From the NCBI GenBank assembly GCA_038363925.1, contig JAQQWL010000012.1, forward strand, positions 124,001-188,000: a DNA stretch of 64,000 nt. Reading direction: 5' to 3'. Position 1 is the first letter of the stretch. Each line of letters begins with the position of its first letter. The position numbers and the translations under genes were made by a program. The notes beneath the pieces are model-generated. The model was not told the origin of the DNA. It did not search any database and saw only the letters and a program-made list of their open reading frames with translations. Origin of the DNA: Apiospora phragmitis (lineage: Eukaryota; Ascomycota; Sordariomycetes; Amphisphaeriales; Apiosporaceae). Of the stretch, positions 1 to 11,043 are shown one piece after another.

Positions 1-1163
1 GTTACCAGAACTCATAGTGAAGGGTTGGTATCTTTTGGGCCAATACCCCCTCATTAACTCCCAGCATGTGGCCTTTCAGCGGTACCCCTCTACTTGCTTC
101 GCGTATAACCCTCGGCTACCTCCTCCTCGGTACATCTGGTCCAGTCACAGATGGCAGCCAGTCAAGCTCAGCTTAGCCCGCGTTTGGGAAGCGCGCGGAC
201 TGCACCATCGTGAAGATAGTCTCCGGTGACTCGTGCGCTACGCTGGCATCCCGGTGTGGCATCTCGGGGGACCAGTTCTCCAAGTATAACCCCCAACATC
301 TGCGACTCCCTTGTCCCAGGGCAGCGGGTTTGCTGTTCCGCTGGCACATTGCCTAACCTTACACCAAAGCCTTATGAGAACGGGTCATGCTACTCCGTGA
401 GTCGTCGTGTTTAAGTTCTATATTGCTGGTGAATCAGTACATGACTTACACCGAACTTTCCAGTACACGGTGGGAAAGGGCGAGAGTTGTTCATCCGTTG
501 GCGCAGAGTATAACGTAACCAACCAAACTTGATGGGGCTGGTCTGGATGCAGGAACCTTCCGGTGCTTCTGACCATCTGCTTGAGTAAAGGCACGCCGCC
601 GTTGCCGAACGCGGTCGCCAATGCGCAATGCGACCCCACCGTCCCCAGGAATGTACCGTCTGGGGAGGGACGCAGTGGGTTGCGTACATGGCCGAGGACG
701 TCAAGGCGAGCCGCAAGAAGAGATGGACAGGCCTCAACTTCGCCGGGACTGTGAAGTGGGCCATCGATCTCACGGGGTAATTGTTCCAGGCAATGGGATT
801 GGGAGAGCTTGCAGCGTGAACAACAAACAGCTTGAATTAATCGTGTGAATGAGGTAAGCCCACCCCACCACCTTATCGGTGCCAAGCTATGGCTACGACA
901 CGAAATATATCAGGCGACCAATGTACTCCGAGCCTTGTTGCGCTGATCCGTAATCCCTAACCGCTGACTGCATTACAGCTGCTTAGAATAGCCCACGTGA
1001 CGTAACGCACCCTACTTCGCCGTATATATCGTATTCTCTTACCTAACCTAGTGCTTACTTACGGGCCAATCTGTTCTCCAGTATATATACTAAGTAGTAT
1101 CCATCTTGCTTATTTAGATTCGTTAATCTAGCGCCCAGTTTCTGCTATACATACGCCACCAAA
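1..1163. other. Left-edge spacer, no recognised gene
   Basis: Short overlapping open frames occur on both strands but none resembles a known family or has a convincing splice structure. The last 150 bases hold TATA-like strings (near 1022 and 1081) that probably belong to the promoter of the receptor gene starting at 1164. Confidence 0.5.
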
Positions 1164-2267
1164 ATGTCACTATACCGCCCGTCGGTCGTCATCCCGGTCT
1201 ACTCGGTCCTGGCCGGTGTTGGTTTCGCGACAACGGGATTGCGCCTTTCGGTACGCACACGGTTTGCCCGTGTCTCACTGGGCCTGGATGATTTCTTCGT
1301 GATCTTGGGAGAGATCGTAGCCGCCACGTGTACGGCGATGCAGTACTACAATGCGATCCACGGGTCCGGAGGGGAGGCCACCGATCCGGACGGCCGAACA
1401 AACGCAATCGTGGCGACCCACAAGATCGACTGGGCCATGATCGTGATCGAGAAGCCCGCCTTCGGCTTCGTCAAGCTGTCCATCCTCTTTTTCTACCACC
1501 GCGTCTTCGGCGTCTGGCCTAGCTTCCGCCGTATTAACAACGGCTTGGTCTGCCTTGTGGCCGCCTGGACGATAATCTTCACACTCGCCGACGTTCTCTT
1601 GTGCGGCGCGCATCCAGAGCTTATTTGGGGCTTTGATCAGACCGTCGCACGCCGGCAGTGCGGGCACAAGGGCGTGTTGCTGCTCGCGTTCGCTGTCACG
1701 AGCGTGGCGACGGACATGGTCCTGCTTGTGCTCCCGCTTTTCTACATTGGGCATCTCCAGATGACGACGCGGAAGAAATGGTCGTCTGGTCTCGTCTTTT
1801 TCCTGGGAATGGCGTATGTTGTTTTTCTTCTGCCCATATGCGAAATTCCTGTTCTATAGAAACTGCTCGCGGCGTTACTTACCGCCCTACTGACATATTG
1901 TTCTTACAGCTCCACCACAGCAAGTATCTTGCGACTGATCTTCTTGAGTATCGCTCTCCCGACTGGAAGGCTGGAGTTCGCCTACTCGCCACCTGCCCGA
2001 GAGCAGACACCGTTGGTTCTGCAAGTCTTTAATCCAACATTCTGGGTGATGGTCGAGTTATGGCTGGGGATCTGGGCGGCAAACCTTCCGCCGTGTTCTC
2101 CGCTTCTACGTGGTTTCCATCCCTACCAGCTTCTTACCAGGTTGTATAAACGGGCTACTTCGAGATTCTCGTCAACACCCTCGGTGAGGGAGAGGGAGAG
2201 GTTGCCTAGTGATAGTTCAGGTGGATTTCTAGTGTATAAATCTAGTGGGAATAGTAGTGAGAAATAA
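1164..2267 (+). CDS. PTH11-type / fungal rhodopsin-fold integral membrane receptor
   Basis: Two exons, 1164-1813 and 1910-2267, joined across a 96-bp intron (GTATGT donor, TTACAG acceptor), encode 335 residues. The protein is a multi-pass membrane protein of the fungal rhodopsin-domain family (PTH11-like orphan GPCR group). Seen in the sequence: an N-terminal hydrophobic helix, the family-typical LGLDDFF stretch before helix 2, KLSILFFYHRVF at the end of helix 3, further hydrophobic helices, and after the splice the STTASILRLIFL helix, then a loop, a last helix with Trp residues and a charged Ser/Arg-rich cytoplasmic tail. Skipping the intron would stop translation at 1859, so splicing is needed for the complete fold. 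Members of the family sense surface or chemical cues; the ligand cannot be told. Reading frame is intact. The start follows a CACCAAA context. Confidence 0.85.
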
Positions 2268-2538
2268 TGCAATATATTTATTAATTTCGATAGGTCCGAA
2301 CAAGTAATGACAGGCGAACGACCAAGGCTCTAGCCCGAGGCGAAGAAAGTATCCTCTAGGCTGGCCGAGCAAAACTTATCTTATGAATGGGCTACGATGG
2401 GCGTCTTTTGAAGATTTTTAATTCCCGTCTAGACATGTCATTCGATGGTTTGCAAGTGGAGTATCTTGACTCGTAACGCCGAGCTAAAAATAGGCAAACC
2501 CTCTTTTGCTGCTTAATATCTTTTAGAGTGGTATAATA

Positions 2539-2867
2539 GGTACCCCTGAAAGTGCATATAAGTCGGGCTCGGAATTGTTATGCACTTTCACCCACATATG
2601 CACTCTCCGGTTTAGTGGGAAACCGGCTAAAAGCTGACTCTGCCCCATGTTTGGTGCCCATATTCCGGTGCACGGACGATTTCTGAAAAATCTCAGTGGG
2701 TCTATACCCTAACACCCCCCCTGTTTTGCCCCTGTAACCGCATATTTCTAGAAGTCGTATACAGTATGCACTTTTTGCACTTTCCTCCTAAAACCTCAGT
2801 CAGGCTCGAAAATATATGCACTTTCGGCACACATGCACTTTCCCCCGTATGCACTTTCAGGGGTATC
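2539..2867. mobile_element. MITE-like element with TIRs and subterminal repeats
   Basis: A 329-bp segment begins with GGTACCCCTGAAAGTGCATA and ends with its inverse (TATGCACTTTCAGGGGTATC), one mismatch in 20. TA dinucleotides at 2537-2538 and 2868-2869 flank it, consistent with a TA target-site duplication. Inside, the TGCACTTTC or GTGCATA motif recurs in both orientations (around 2580, 2598, 2766, 2776, 2815 and 2833), the subterminal-repeat pattern of short non-autonomous DNA transposons. No open frame of its own is visible. It ends 64 bp upstream of the methyltransferase start codon at 2932. Confidence 0.7.
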
Positions 2868-2931
2868 TACTGTACTCCGTAGATTAGCTGATTCTTCCTC
2901 GCACAAAACCCACACAACCCCTACAAATACG

Positions 2932-4287
2932 ATGCTGTCGCTCCCAGGCTCAACACAAAGTCTGGACGACTACACCACGAGCCTATGCGAACTCCTCGAG
3001 TCTCCTCTGGTGCGCCAGATCACGGGCGGCATCCATGTTAACGATGCCCTGATTCACGACGCATGGGGTGCACTGCCTCGAGATTGGACTACCTGGTGGT
3101 CATCGCTACCTGACCACCGCCTGGCACAGCACCATCTGATTGACAGTATCGACGATGCCCACACTTCAATCGCCTCTCCTGAGCCAGATGTCGGGACCCC
3201 ACCCGAGTCGCTCACGGAATGGCTGCAACAGCTTCGCTCGGCGTCCTTATCCCGCGCCCAGCGTGCAGGGCCCTGCATTGATCTGCCGCCGGAGCTGTCG
3301 GCTCGGATGAACACCAAGAAAAAGGCCGAGGTCTCGGTGGCGGCAGCTTTTATTCGAGATGCATGCGCCGAGAGGAACATCACCCGCGTCATCGACATTG
3401 GTTCGGGCCATGGCTACCTCTCCGTCACCCTCGCCTATCTGTTCCCGGAGCTTCGGGTGCTGGCCATCGATGGCAGCGAGTCGCAAGTCGCGGCCTCGAC
3501 GTCTTTCGCTGCGACACTAGGCGTTCCCCAGGACAAGCTCACCCAGCTGGTCCGCTATGTGGATGGGAAGACATCCGCATTGGCCGAGGAGATGGCGGCC
3601 TGGGCTGACGGACAGCGCTGCATCCTGGTCGGACTGCACGCTTGCGGTCAGCTTTCCGAGCACATGTTGCGCTACTTCACCCGGCTTCCATTTATCGACT
3701 CCCTCGCGGCCGTGGGATGCTGTTACAACCACATCGTGCCGCGCTCCCCCGAATGCCCCGACGGCTTTCCCATCAGCGCGCGACTACGGAGCCGGCACGT
3801 CACCTTGAGCGCGACCGCCCTGATGACCGGCTGCCAAGCGCCCAACAACTGGGAACGGGCCGACCTGGGCAGCCCGGACTCGACGTTCTCGAACCGCCGT
3901 CTGTTCCGGGCCATCTTCGAGAAGCTCCTCCACGACAAAGGCATCGACGGCTCGTCCGCCAAGAGCCGCACGCCCTGGGGCATCCGGAAGGGCGACATGG
4001 CAAGCTTCGCCCCGTTTGCGCGGCGCGCCATGCACAGCCTCCAGATCGAGGACGGGGCCATGTCCGACGCCGAGCTCGCCGCGTACCACCACAAATACCA
4101 GCACTGCAAGGGGCAAATCGCGATCCTCTGGACCCTCAGCGTGCTGTGCTGCAAGCTGGTGGAGAGCGTCGTCGCGCTGGATCGGTACTGCTACCTGGTC
4201 GAGCAGGGGACGCCGCAGGTGGACGTGGTGCCGATCTTCGATTACCGCATCTCGCCGAGGAACTTGATGATGGTCGCCCGAAAATGA
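2932..4287 (+). CDS. METTL25/RRNAD1-family SAM-dependent methyltransferase
   Basis: Single exon, 451 residues from the ATG at 2932. An in-frame ATG at 2833 lies inside the MITE-like element and would add only a 33-residue tail, so 2932 is preferred. The protein fits the Methyltransf_32 / METTL25-RRNAD1 family: MNTKKKAEV precedes the SAM-binding motif I VIDIGSGHGYLS (residues about 149-160), followed by the acidic-loop motif AIDGS, then VGLHACGQLS and AVGCCYNH, which are characteristic of this family. The C-terminal part carries conserved Cys, Tyr and hydrophobic residues. Family members are putative methyltransferases whose substrates are largely undefined, so the substrate is not assigned. 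The frame is intact with no intron needed. The promoter has at most 64 bp of non-transposon DNA before the ATG. Confidence 0.85.
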   Translation: MLSLPGSTQSLDDYTTSLCELLESPLVRQITGGIHVNDALIHDAWGALPRDWTTWWSSLPDHRLAQHHLIDSIDDAHTSIASPEPDVGTPPESLTEWLQQLRSASLSRAQRAGPCIDLPPELSARMNTKKKAEVSVAAAFIRDACAERNITRVIDIGSGHGYLSVTLAYLFPELRVLAIDGSESQVAASTSFAATLGVPQDKLTQLVRYVDGKTSALAEEMAAWADGQRCILVGLHACGQLSEHMLRYFTRLPFIDSLAAVGCCYNHIVPRSPECPDGFPISARLRSRHVTLSATALMTGCQAPNNWERADLGSPDSTFSNRRLFRAIFEKLLHDKGIDGSSAKSRTPWGIRKGDMASFAPFARRAMHSLQIEDGAMSDAELAAYHHKYQHCKGQIAILWTLSVLCCKLVESVVALDRYCYLVEQGTPQVDVVPIFDYRISPRNLMMVARK

Positions 4288-4569
4288 GCGGGGCGCTTGG
4301 GTTAGGCCATTCCTAGTTACTTCGACGTTGCCGCGTTGGGGTGCGTTATGAAGAATACTTAGAAGGAGCGGTTGATGATTTGTCTGGTGTTGTCGGCCGC
4401 TCCTGCCACACTGATTGCCATGCGACAACTTGCTCGAGGCATCCAACGCCAGAAAGACGCCCTTCCCGCGCCCTCTCAAAACTGCCATGCAAAGTTTCCT
4501 GTCACAACATCGGACCACTGTATTACTTCAGTTCAGTTTCTTTACGGGCAAAGATTATCAAGCTGCACG

Positions 4570-5696
4570 ATGTCTGGCACCGGGAACGACGACCGCCCAT
4601 CTGCGGAGGAATGGAGTGCTCCATACTGCCAATACTGCGGGTTCGATTTCGAGATTGACCAGTCGGTCAGGGCAGGCACGTTGACTCCCCCAAGACTGAC
4701 GCGCATAACACCGCGAACTGACCAGATGGGACGAGGTGTCTGTGCCATACAAGCACCAATTGATGAGCCCACACCCGAACCAAGTGTTTCCGTCGTGGGC
4801 GGACGATTTGCCGTTGTGGGCGGACGCAAGGACCAGGTTGTTTCCAGGGCTATATTCCGTTCGTGGCTTGGCGGGAAGCCCCACGGATGCCACGCGGCCT
4901 GTTACCAATTCGCAACGCTCATGTAAGTACCTGGACCTCAATCAGTCCCTTCAGTTCTTCAGGGTGACTGAGCGCAGTTTTCAGAGTTCGAGGTCATACA
5001 ACGAGAGGCGCTACAAATGGATGCGAGACAAGCTGGCTTCGCGCATCCAAGAGCTGTTCTCGGGCCTACCCGCGGAGGTTTGCTACATGATTTCCGACTA
5101 CCTCATCCCAGCATACGCCGTACCCGGCCTCGTCAGCCTATTTACTATTGACGCCAAGGAAGCAGCACTCGCGCGCCCCCTTTTTCAGAACGGCCCTTAT
5201 CGGGAATGTACCTTTGTCAGACGAAGTTTGCGCCTTGCTCGGATCTATCGACGAGCCGATGTCTGGGCTCGGCACGTTCATATCGACGGCGTCCGCTACG
5301 TCGCTAGCCTGTCTAACAAACCCCCCTCCACTAGGCACGTTCACGCGACGACGAGGGTGCATACGGCCGGCGACGTCGCGGCTGGCATGAGCCTGGTGGA
5401 CGACCCTCTCGGCATCACCGACGTGCAGTTCTTCCGGGAAAATCCGGCCTTCGGGGATTCCGGCGACTGGTCGCTACAGTACGTGGAAACGCAGTGGCGC
5501 AACCTACGGGTCAACGATAGTGACTATATCCTTGTCTTTTCGGATGTGGGTAGCAATATTTTCCCCTCCCTTCGCCACCTCTTTCTTCTTCGCGATGCTT
5601 GATTCTTTACTAACGTGTGTGCCGTTGCTGCAGACTGTAAAAGTACGCGACATCACCTGCGGACCGCCGGCCGCCAGACGCGGCCTCCAGACTTGA
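4570..5696 (+). CDS. Uncharacterised fungal F-box-like protein with N-terminal Cys/His motif
   Basis: Proposed exons 4570-4922, 4978-5545 and 5634-5696 (introns of 55 and 88 bp; the second has TTACTAAC before GCTGCAG) give 327 residues in a consistent frame. An acceptor at 4962 would also fit but leaves a 40-bp intron. The N-terminus holds CQYCGFDF and later GCHAAC, a plausible zinc-binding set. The middle reads LPAEVCYMISDYLIP, which resembles an F-box helix, followed by segments such as ARHVHIDGVRYVASLSNKP that I recognise from a large unnamed fungal family. Without the last intron the frame stops at 5602; with it the product ends in a VKVRDITC-containing tail. It seems shorter than its relatives, so truncation is possible. 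No biochemical function is known to me. Confidence 0.55.
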
Positions 5697-7828
5697 GACA
5701 ACGCTGCCCAAGACCGGCCAACGCTTATTGGATTTCCATGGCCGCAGTTTGAGATAGACCATCGCTTTCGCTCAGGGGTTATCGGAATAGCGCTGTGATG
5801 TCTTCAACACGACTCCGGACTACCGACCTACAGATGTGCATGTAGCTGTTGGTATCAAGATGGGCTGCTTGGACACATCCTTAATGTTTTTAACCAGCGC
5901 TCGCTTGATGCTCCCGTCGAATGGAATGCCCAAGTATATAGACACTCGAATAGACACTTAGATGAGCGTAAACATAAACCTGGAATTTGCGGTTCATTGG
6001 AAGTTTCAGGTCACATCATAGCCCCTGATCATGCTGACATCTAGCCCAAACATTGTCGAAGGAAGTACCTGCTGCGTTTGGTTCTAAATATCCTTTTCAC
6101 CAATGTACCGCAACCTCGATACTGATTTCGTACCGATATATCGGAACATCATTCCTGCTAGTAGAATACCTGCAGAACTGCCTCTGCAGAAGGTGCATTT
6201 ACTCGGAGGTATCGCCAAAAGCCAGCAGTTTCTAGTTGATAATCTGGTCGCAACTGAATTTGGGTCTTTGGGGGTCGTAATGCCTGACAGGGTAGGATGG
6301 CCGTCGGCCATCCGCCAACACATAATGCAACCAACAATTATCGACCCGAAGCTAAAGTGCGGTGTTCCCCTAGATCTGTCCTGAATGCAAGATTAAGTCC
6401 ATCTCGTTTGATCAAAGAGCACCGGTCACCGCGATGCTCGTGATACCTTACATATCTTAGGTAGAAAGTTACAGGGATCTTCCCTGCTTCCATGTAGTAT
6501 TCTGGAGTTTGAGGTGCTGCAAAGTACAGCCAGTTCAAGAACGACACAAGCATTATCGCGTCATGGATTGCCAATACCGCAAATTCGCTTGGCTATGAAG
6601 GCGCCCCCTACGTCTGGTCATGCGCCTGCTTCCTCTTCCGCCAAGTTGGAACGCCCCAAGGGGAAAGGGCGGTAGAGGGAGGACCGTCAAGCAGGCCCCG
6701 TCCATTCCGTCCGCGGCAGAGATCCTCGCCGCGGAGCCCGTGGACGCGAAGGCGAAGGTCGAGTTGGACTTGGGAGGGGTGTCGATGGCGATCCGTGGAA
6801 GCTCCGGTCGGGCGATTTGGTCAAGTTTGTCATGAGCTAAGAGGAGAAGTGCCCCATGCAGTAATTATATCGCCCTTAGTTTGGAGGGACGAGGGCATAT
6901 CACTTGGCCGCCAGAGTAAACGCCAGTCTTCTGGATCAATTCCGGTCAAGCAGTGTACTGGAACGAGGTATTAGCCCAGGATATGGCACACCGCGAACTA
7001 CAAAACTTTGGAGCTTCTTGACGGGAACCTGTAGTCTTCTACGCTTTCAAGGATCAGTTCAGAGTGTTTTTCATTATGGTATTATACACAACAGAAGACA
7101 AGGCGAGCAAACGGTTGGAGGAAGCCAGCAGCCAGGGGGGGACTGCACACATCCTCGACTTGGTCGCCCTGTGTCTCGGTGAGCTCAATCTCATCCCCAT
7201 CGCTCCGGGAACTCGTCCAGCTGCTGTTGAAGCGCCAATGCATTATGAAAACGTGGGCCAGCTTTGAGAAGCACCTCGACAAGGTACTGTCTTTGAGCGT
7301 TTTCAGATATACCATCTACCATAGACTAACAAAACGGCTGTTTGAGCCACAATCAGTTTTTGAAGATGCCTCATGACAGAAAAGTCGCGAGGAAGCGTGG
7401 TGTGGGCACGGTTCCTCCACGAGCTCTCATTACTAACCTTTCGCTGGAGGCCATGGTTTTCAGCCAGTGGGATCTCTGTCCCAAGAACAAATGTTTCGAG
7501 AAATTTTACGTCTCCAGTCGCTGGGTGGATGCTGGTGGCATTTGAGGTTTTGGTGCTTCTGATTAGCTATGTGGTAGATATAACGAAGAAGAGTGCGAGC
7601 TAACGTATCAAACAGGAAAATATTGGTGAGAACAAAGTCATTATCTAAAAGTACAAACCAATTATGGGAAACATCCCCATTGTGTTTACTTATAATATAT
7701 AATATTACCGAGATTCTTCTCTCTATTATCCACTCCAACCAGGCATCGATTTTTGCACACATACTATTGCCCTAAAACCCTGAACCAATCCTAATCCACG
7801 CCACAAGGAAGAAGACCGAAAGTTGACT
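5697..7828. other. 2.1-kb spacer with one coding-like GC-rich patch
   Basis: No complete gene is recognisable. A GC-rich patch at about 6600-6835 (plus strand) has protein-like composition with phrases such as SAAEILAAEP and KVELDLGGVSM and appears to change frame near its end. It may be a relic of a gene I cannot name. The rest is AT-rich with short random frames. Confidence 0.4.
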
Positions 7829-8517
7829 ATGTCTGGGTACTCGAGCAAGGCAGCGGAGCGCAATGGGTGCAGACCCATCGTCACCGAGGAACAGCGTGAG
7901 CAGATCGCCGCCTCATGGGTGGACGAGCTTGAGCCCGATCTGCTCTACTGGCTTTCCCAGAGCGCGGACGAGTCCCACCCCAGGCCCAAAGCGACTCTGC
8001 CCATATCGACTCCGCCCATGCTGCGCGTCACCAACATATACAAGACGGTCCGGGAAGCCGACATCCGCGCGCTGTTTGAGGAATTCGGCTCCATCGAGTC
8101 CCTGTTCCTGCCCAGGGACAGTGCAACCGACGCGGCCCATGGTTTCGCCTTCATCACCTTCACGGAGCCGGCGACGCCGTCCACGCCTGCGAGCGTATGG
8201 ACGGCTTTTGCTACCAGTACCTGGTCATGAACGTCAGGCTCGACAAGTCCTTTGACTACTACGGCCCGCCGGCGCTGCTGCTCGAGTACCCCGCCGAGGG
8301 GGAGCTGGTGTGCCGTGACCCCCCGCTGCGAGCCAACGTCGAGCTGCAGCCGATGTCGCCCATGGCGACGCACGCGACGATCGTGGTTGCGACTTCGTGG
8401 GAGCTCACGGATAGCCGGAAGCGCCAGTTGGAGGACGCGAAGAAGTGGGTGCTCGGTTCCACATTGGGCGGGCGCGTCTTCCTTACCTACGAGACGTGCG
8501 AGCCAGCCAGTCAGTAA
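7829..8517 (+). pseudogene. Divergent eIF3g-like RRM protein (copy A), frame broken
   Basis: From the ATG at 7829 the protein runs through a conserved N-terminal segment (IVTEEQREQIAASW), a linker, and an RRM whose RNP2 is LRVTNIY and RNP1 HGFAFITF. At 8168-8169 the frame breaks: the RRM continues one base out of phase as DAVHACERMDGF and on to a C-terminal domain ending at 8517. One base appears to be missing; there is no room for an intron. The RRM resembles that of translation initiation factor eIF3g (Tif35) more than generic RRMs, but the eIF3g zinc-binding N-terminus is absent. It is a paralogue of the gene at 9763, sharing N- and C-terminal domains. Either a recent pseudogene or a consensus error. 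No role is assigned beyond likely RNA binding. Confidence 0.65.
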
Positions 8518-9762
8518 GACCGAGCGTGGTGGGCGGGGTGAACATGGCGATTGCGTACCTACCCGCCTTGGCCAGGAATGTACCGAGGGCAGTACGGCTT
8601 TGTGAGAACTTGAGTAGGCTTGAGCAACCCTGAGCAGAGTGGTGAAATGGTAAAATAGAACTTCGGTTATGACCAAGAGAATGAATCAATTAAGAATGTA
8701 ATATTGTATCTGAAACGAACTCCTATTTGAATGTTTGCGGCTTCAGCAGAGGCAAGGAAAGAAGGTTTAGGTGGTACGGTGAGACTGCATCAGAGGAGCT
8801 ATTTATGTATGCCACGAGCGCGCACCATCGCCCAAATGCCTTGCGTTACAATCCAGTTCGTAGTCGAGACCTTCGCAGCATGTGTTGGTCAACCTCAAGC
8901 AGTCATCCCGGCTCTTCTGGATCAGGTCGGGCGTCCGTGGCCATTCCCCTCATGTGAGTATGGCCTGAGAGGATAGAAACCGGAAAGACTGAGCTGACAC
9001 GCTTATTAGTTTAGCGGTCTGGAGAAAGACGAGTTTATCCCGAAGGAGTGACTCGGGAGAATGGATTTATACTAGCACCAACTTATGACCGATATCAAAA
9101 GGGAGGTTGGCGATGTTCTAGTCATTGATGTCAGTATGACTGATCGCACTTACCGGGGGCCAGCAATCGGACTACAGAACTACGCCGCGCAGCACGCCCG
9201 CTGGGCTTGGGAGGGAGAGAGAAAGATATTGGCAAGCTTCTGGGATCAGCCAGGGTGTCCTACGTAGCCCGTGGTCAAGGTCTGATGCTACTGTTGCCAC
9301 AAGATTGTGGGAAAGGGACGTCCATTGACATGTAAATCGGACTGTGACATGCTCGGTAGGTCAGGGCATAAGCACGCGGTACAAGGAGGACTATAGAGTC
9401 ACTACGTTTTCTATCATTACGTTCTAAAACAGTTGGATTGTGTAAGATCCAGCAAGTGGCTCAGAAATTATCCCAATACAAAGATGATAAACAACACATC
9501 ACCTGCACCAACTTGGACACAACAGCCATGTTGTTGGAGTCTTTGTCTCAACATAGTCATTTCCTCAAAACAAAGGCTTTGTGCAGTCAAACAGTGCCAT
9601 TGTTAAACATTTCGTATACACTGCCGCACTGGTATATATACTGCCTCTGGTTCCCCTCTTCTGCAGTACAATTATTTCCCATCCACCCTCATCACAATCC
9701 AATCATCATCTATCCTCAACCATCAAGCACACACCAATAACATCAGTTGTAAGATCCCCAAG
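8518..9762. other. Spacer between the two RRM paralogues
   Basis: No convincing gene. A GTGAGT donor at 8954 and TTATTAG acceptor at 9009 could make a small spliced peptide from about 8731, but the phases do not give a clean product. A TATATATAC string at about 9632 lies 130 bp before the copy B start and may be its TATA element. Confidence 0.4.
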
Positions 9763-10402
9763 ATGCCTCAATACTGGACCAAAGATTACGAGCGCAGCGG
9801 GCTCCCCCGTGCTCACCGAGCAACAACGCGAGGAGATCCGCGCCTGTTTCGCGGACGACCTGCAGACCCACCTGCGCGACCGCCTGGTCGGCATCGCCAA
9901 CGCCCACTACCAGGCCGGCCAGCCCGACCCCGGCCAGCGCACCCTGCACGTGCTCTGCGCGTCCATGACGGCGACGGCGGCCGAGGTCCGCGGCTGGTTC
10001 CAGTGGTTCGGCCACGCCACCGACTTCGTGCACGCCCCCGGCTCCGCCTCCGCCTCCGTCACCTTCTCGGACGCCGACGACGCCCGCGACGCCTACGAGC
10101 ATTACCGCGCCCCCGAGCACGCCCACCTGATCCGGCGCATGGAGCTCGAGAAGACGTCCGGGCCCCAGCTGTCGGTTAACTACCCCGCGGGCAGCCCGGG
10201 CGAGTTCGATGTCCAGGACCCCGCCATGCGGGCCGCGGTCGAGATGCTGGAGATGCTGCCGACTTCGACGTACGCCACCGTCCTCATCAAGATTTCGGGG
10301 GAGCTGAGCGATGCGGACAAGGCCAAGCTCGAGGAGGACAAAATTTATGTGCTCGGCTCGGCCCTGGCGCCTCGCATTTCTATCGCCTACGATTTGTTCT
10401 AA
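9763..10402 (+). pseudogene. Divergent RRM-like protein (copy B), frame broken near N-terminus
   Basis: The ATG at 9763 starts a peptide with the same spacing as copy A (M..Y..K..ER.G), then the frame changes by one base at the C5 run 9804-9808 and continues as VLTEQQREEI through to the stop at 10402. Copy A has IVTEEQREQI at the matching place, which shows the two genes are tandem paralogues about 1.2 kb apart. The central RRM is eroded: RNP2 is LHVLCA and the RNP1 region has become ASVTFSD, without the usual aromatic residues, so RNA binding may be lost. The C-terminal domain (VQDPAMRAAVEM to YVLGSALAPRISIAYD) matches copy A. A read starting further upstream in the second frame (9581) avoids the shift but covers promoter-like sequence and is less likely. 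Confidence 0.55.
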
Positions 10403-11043
10403 GCGCGCCCTGGCCAGGAAGGGACGGGGGCCAATGAGGTAAGACCCCGGGAGCTTTACATTGTTACTGACCGTAGGCAGCATTGTGCGGGTACCGACAG
10501 AGCCGGGTGAAGCGCGATGAATAGGCTTCATCAACGGCAAGAAAAGGGATTGCGGGTAGGTTAACAGTATGCATTCGTAATACAACAATTATCGAGAATT
10601 TAGGTACGCAGAAGTGATATGTGGGATATTTCAATCCCTGAAGTGTGTAACACCATATAAAACGCCAAGGCGAGAGGGTAGGGTACCCTTCTGGAAAATT
10701 AGACTCTTCCCGGGTCTGAAGACGAGTGAATTGCATTTTCTCGTACAAAATAACAACCACTAAAAGACAGCCGGACTATATCATTAGCTATTCGTAGTCG
10801 AACCTGGGCCCGCGGCCCTTGGAGTTGGCCTACCGCCTAAGGCTGGCAGGGTGCCAGGATCTCAGTAAGTCCAGTAAAGCAGCCAAACACGTGCTCTTTC
10901 ATACACCCAGAGCCCCAACGGCCGGCATGGCGGTGGGCCCGCCACCCCGAGTTATATTACCAGCGATCAGATCGATTGGAACATTCGATCGGCCTGTACG
11001 ATCGTTGCGTTTCCCTGATCCGACGTGATCATACATCCCAGCA
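10403..11043. other. Spacer, nothing recognised
   Basis: The 640 bases between RRM copy B and the HET relic contain only short random frames. No promoter or repeat stands out. Confidence 0.4.

Noticed and set aside
411..885. Overlapping minus-strand frames of 120 and 155 codons near the left edge
   Set aside because: Random-looking composition, overlapping on one another, no family resemblance or start context.
8731..9085. Possible two-exon small gene with GTGAGT donor and TTATTAG acceptor
   Set aside because: The natural acceptor gives an immediate stop; the other acceptor gives a low-quality tail.
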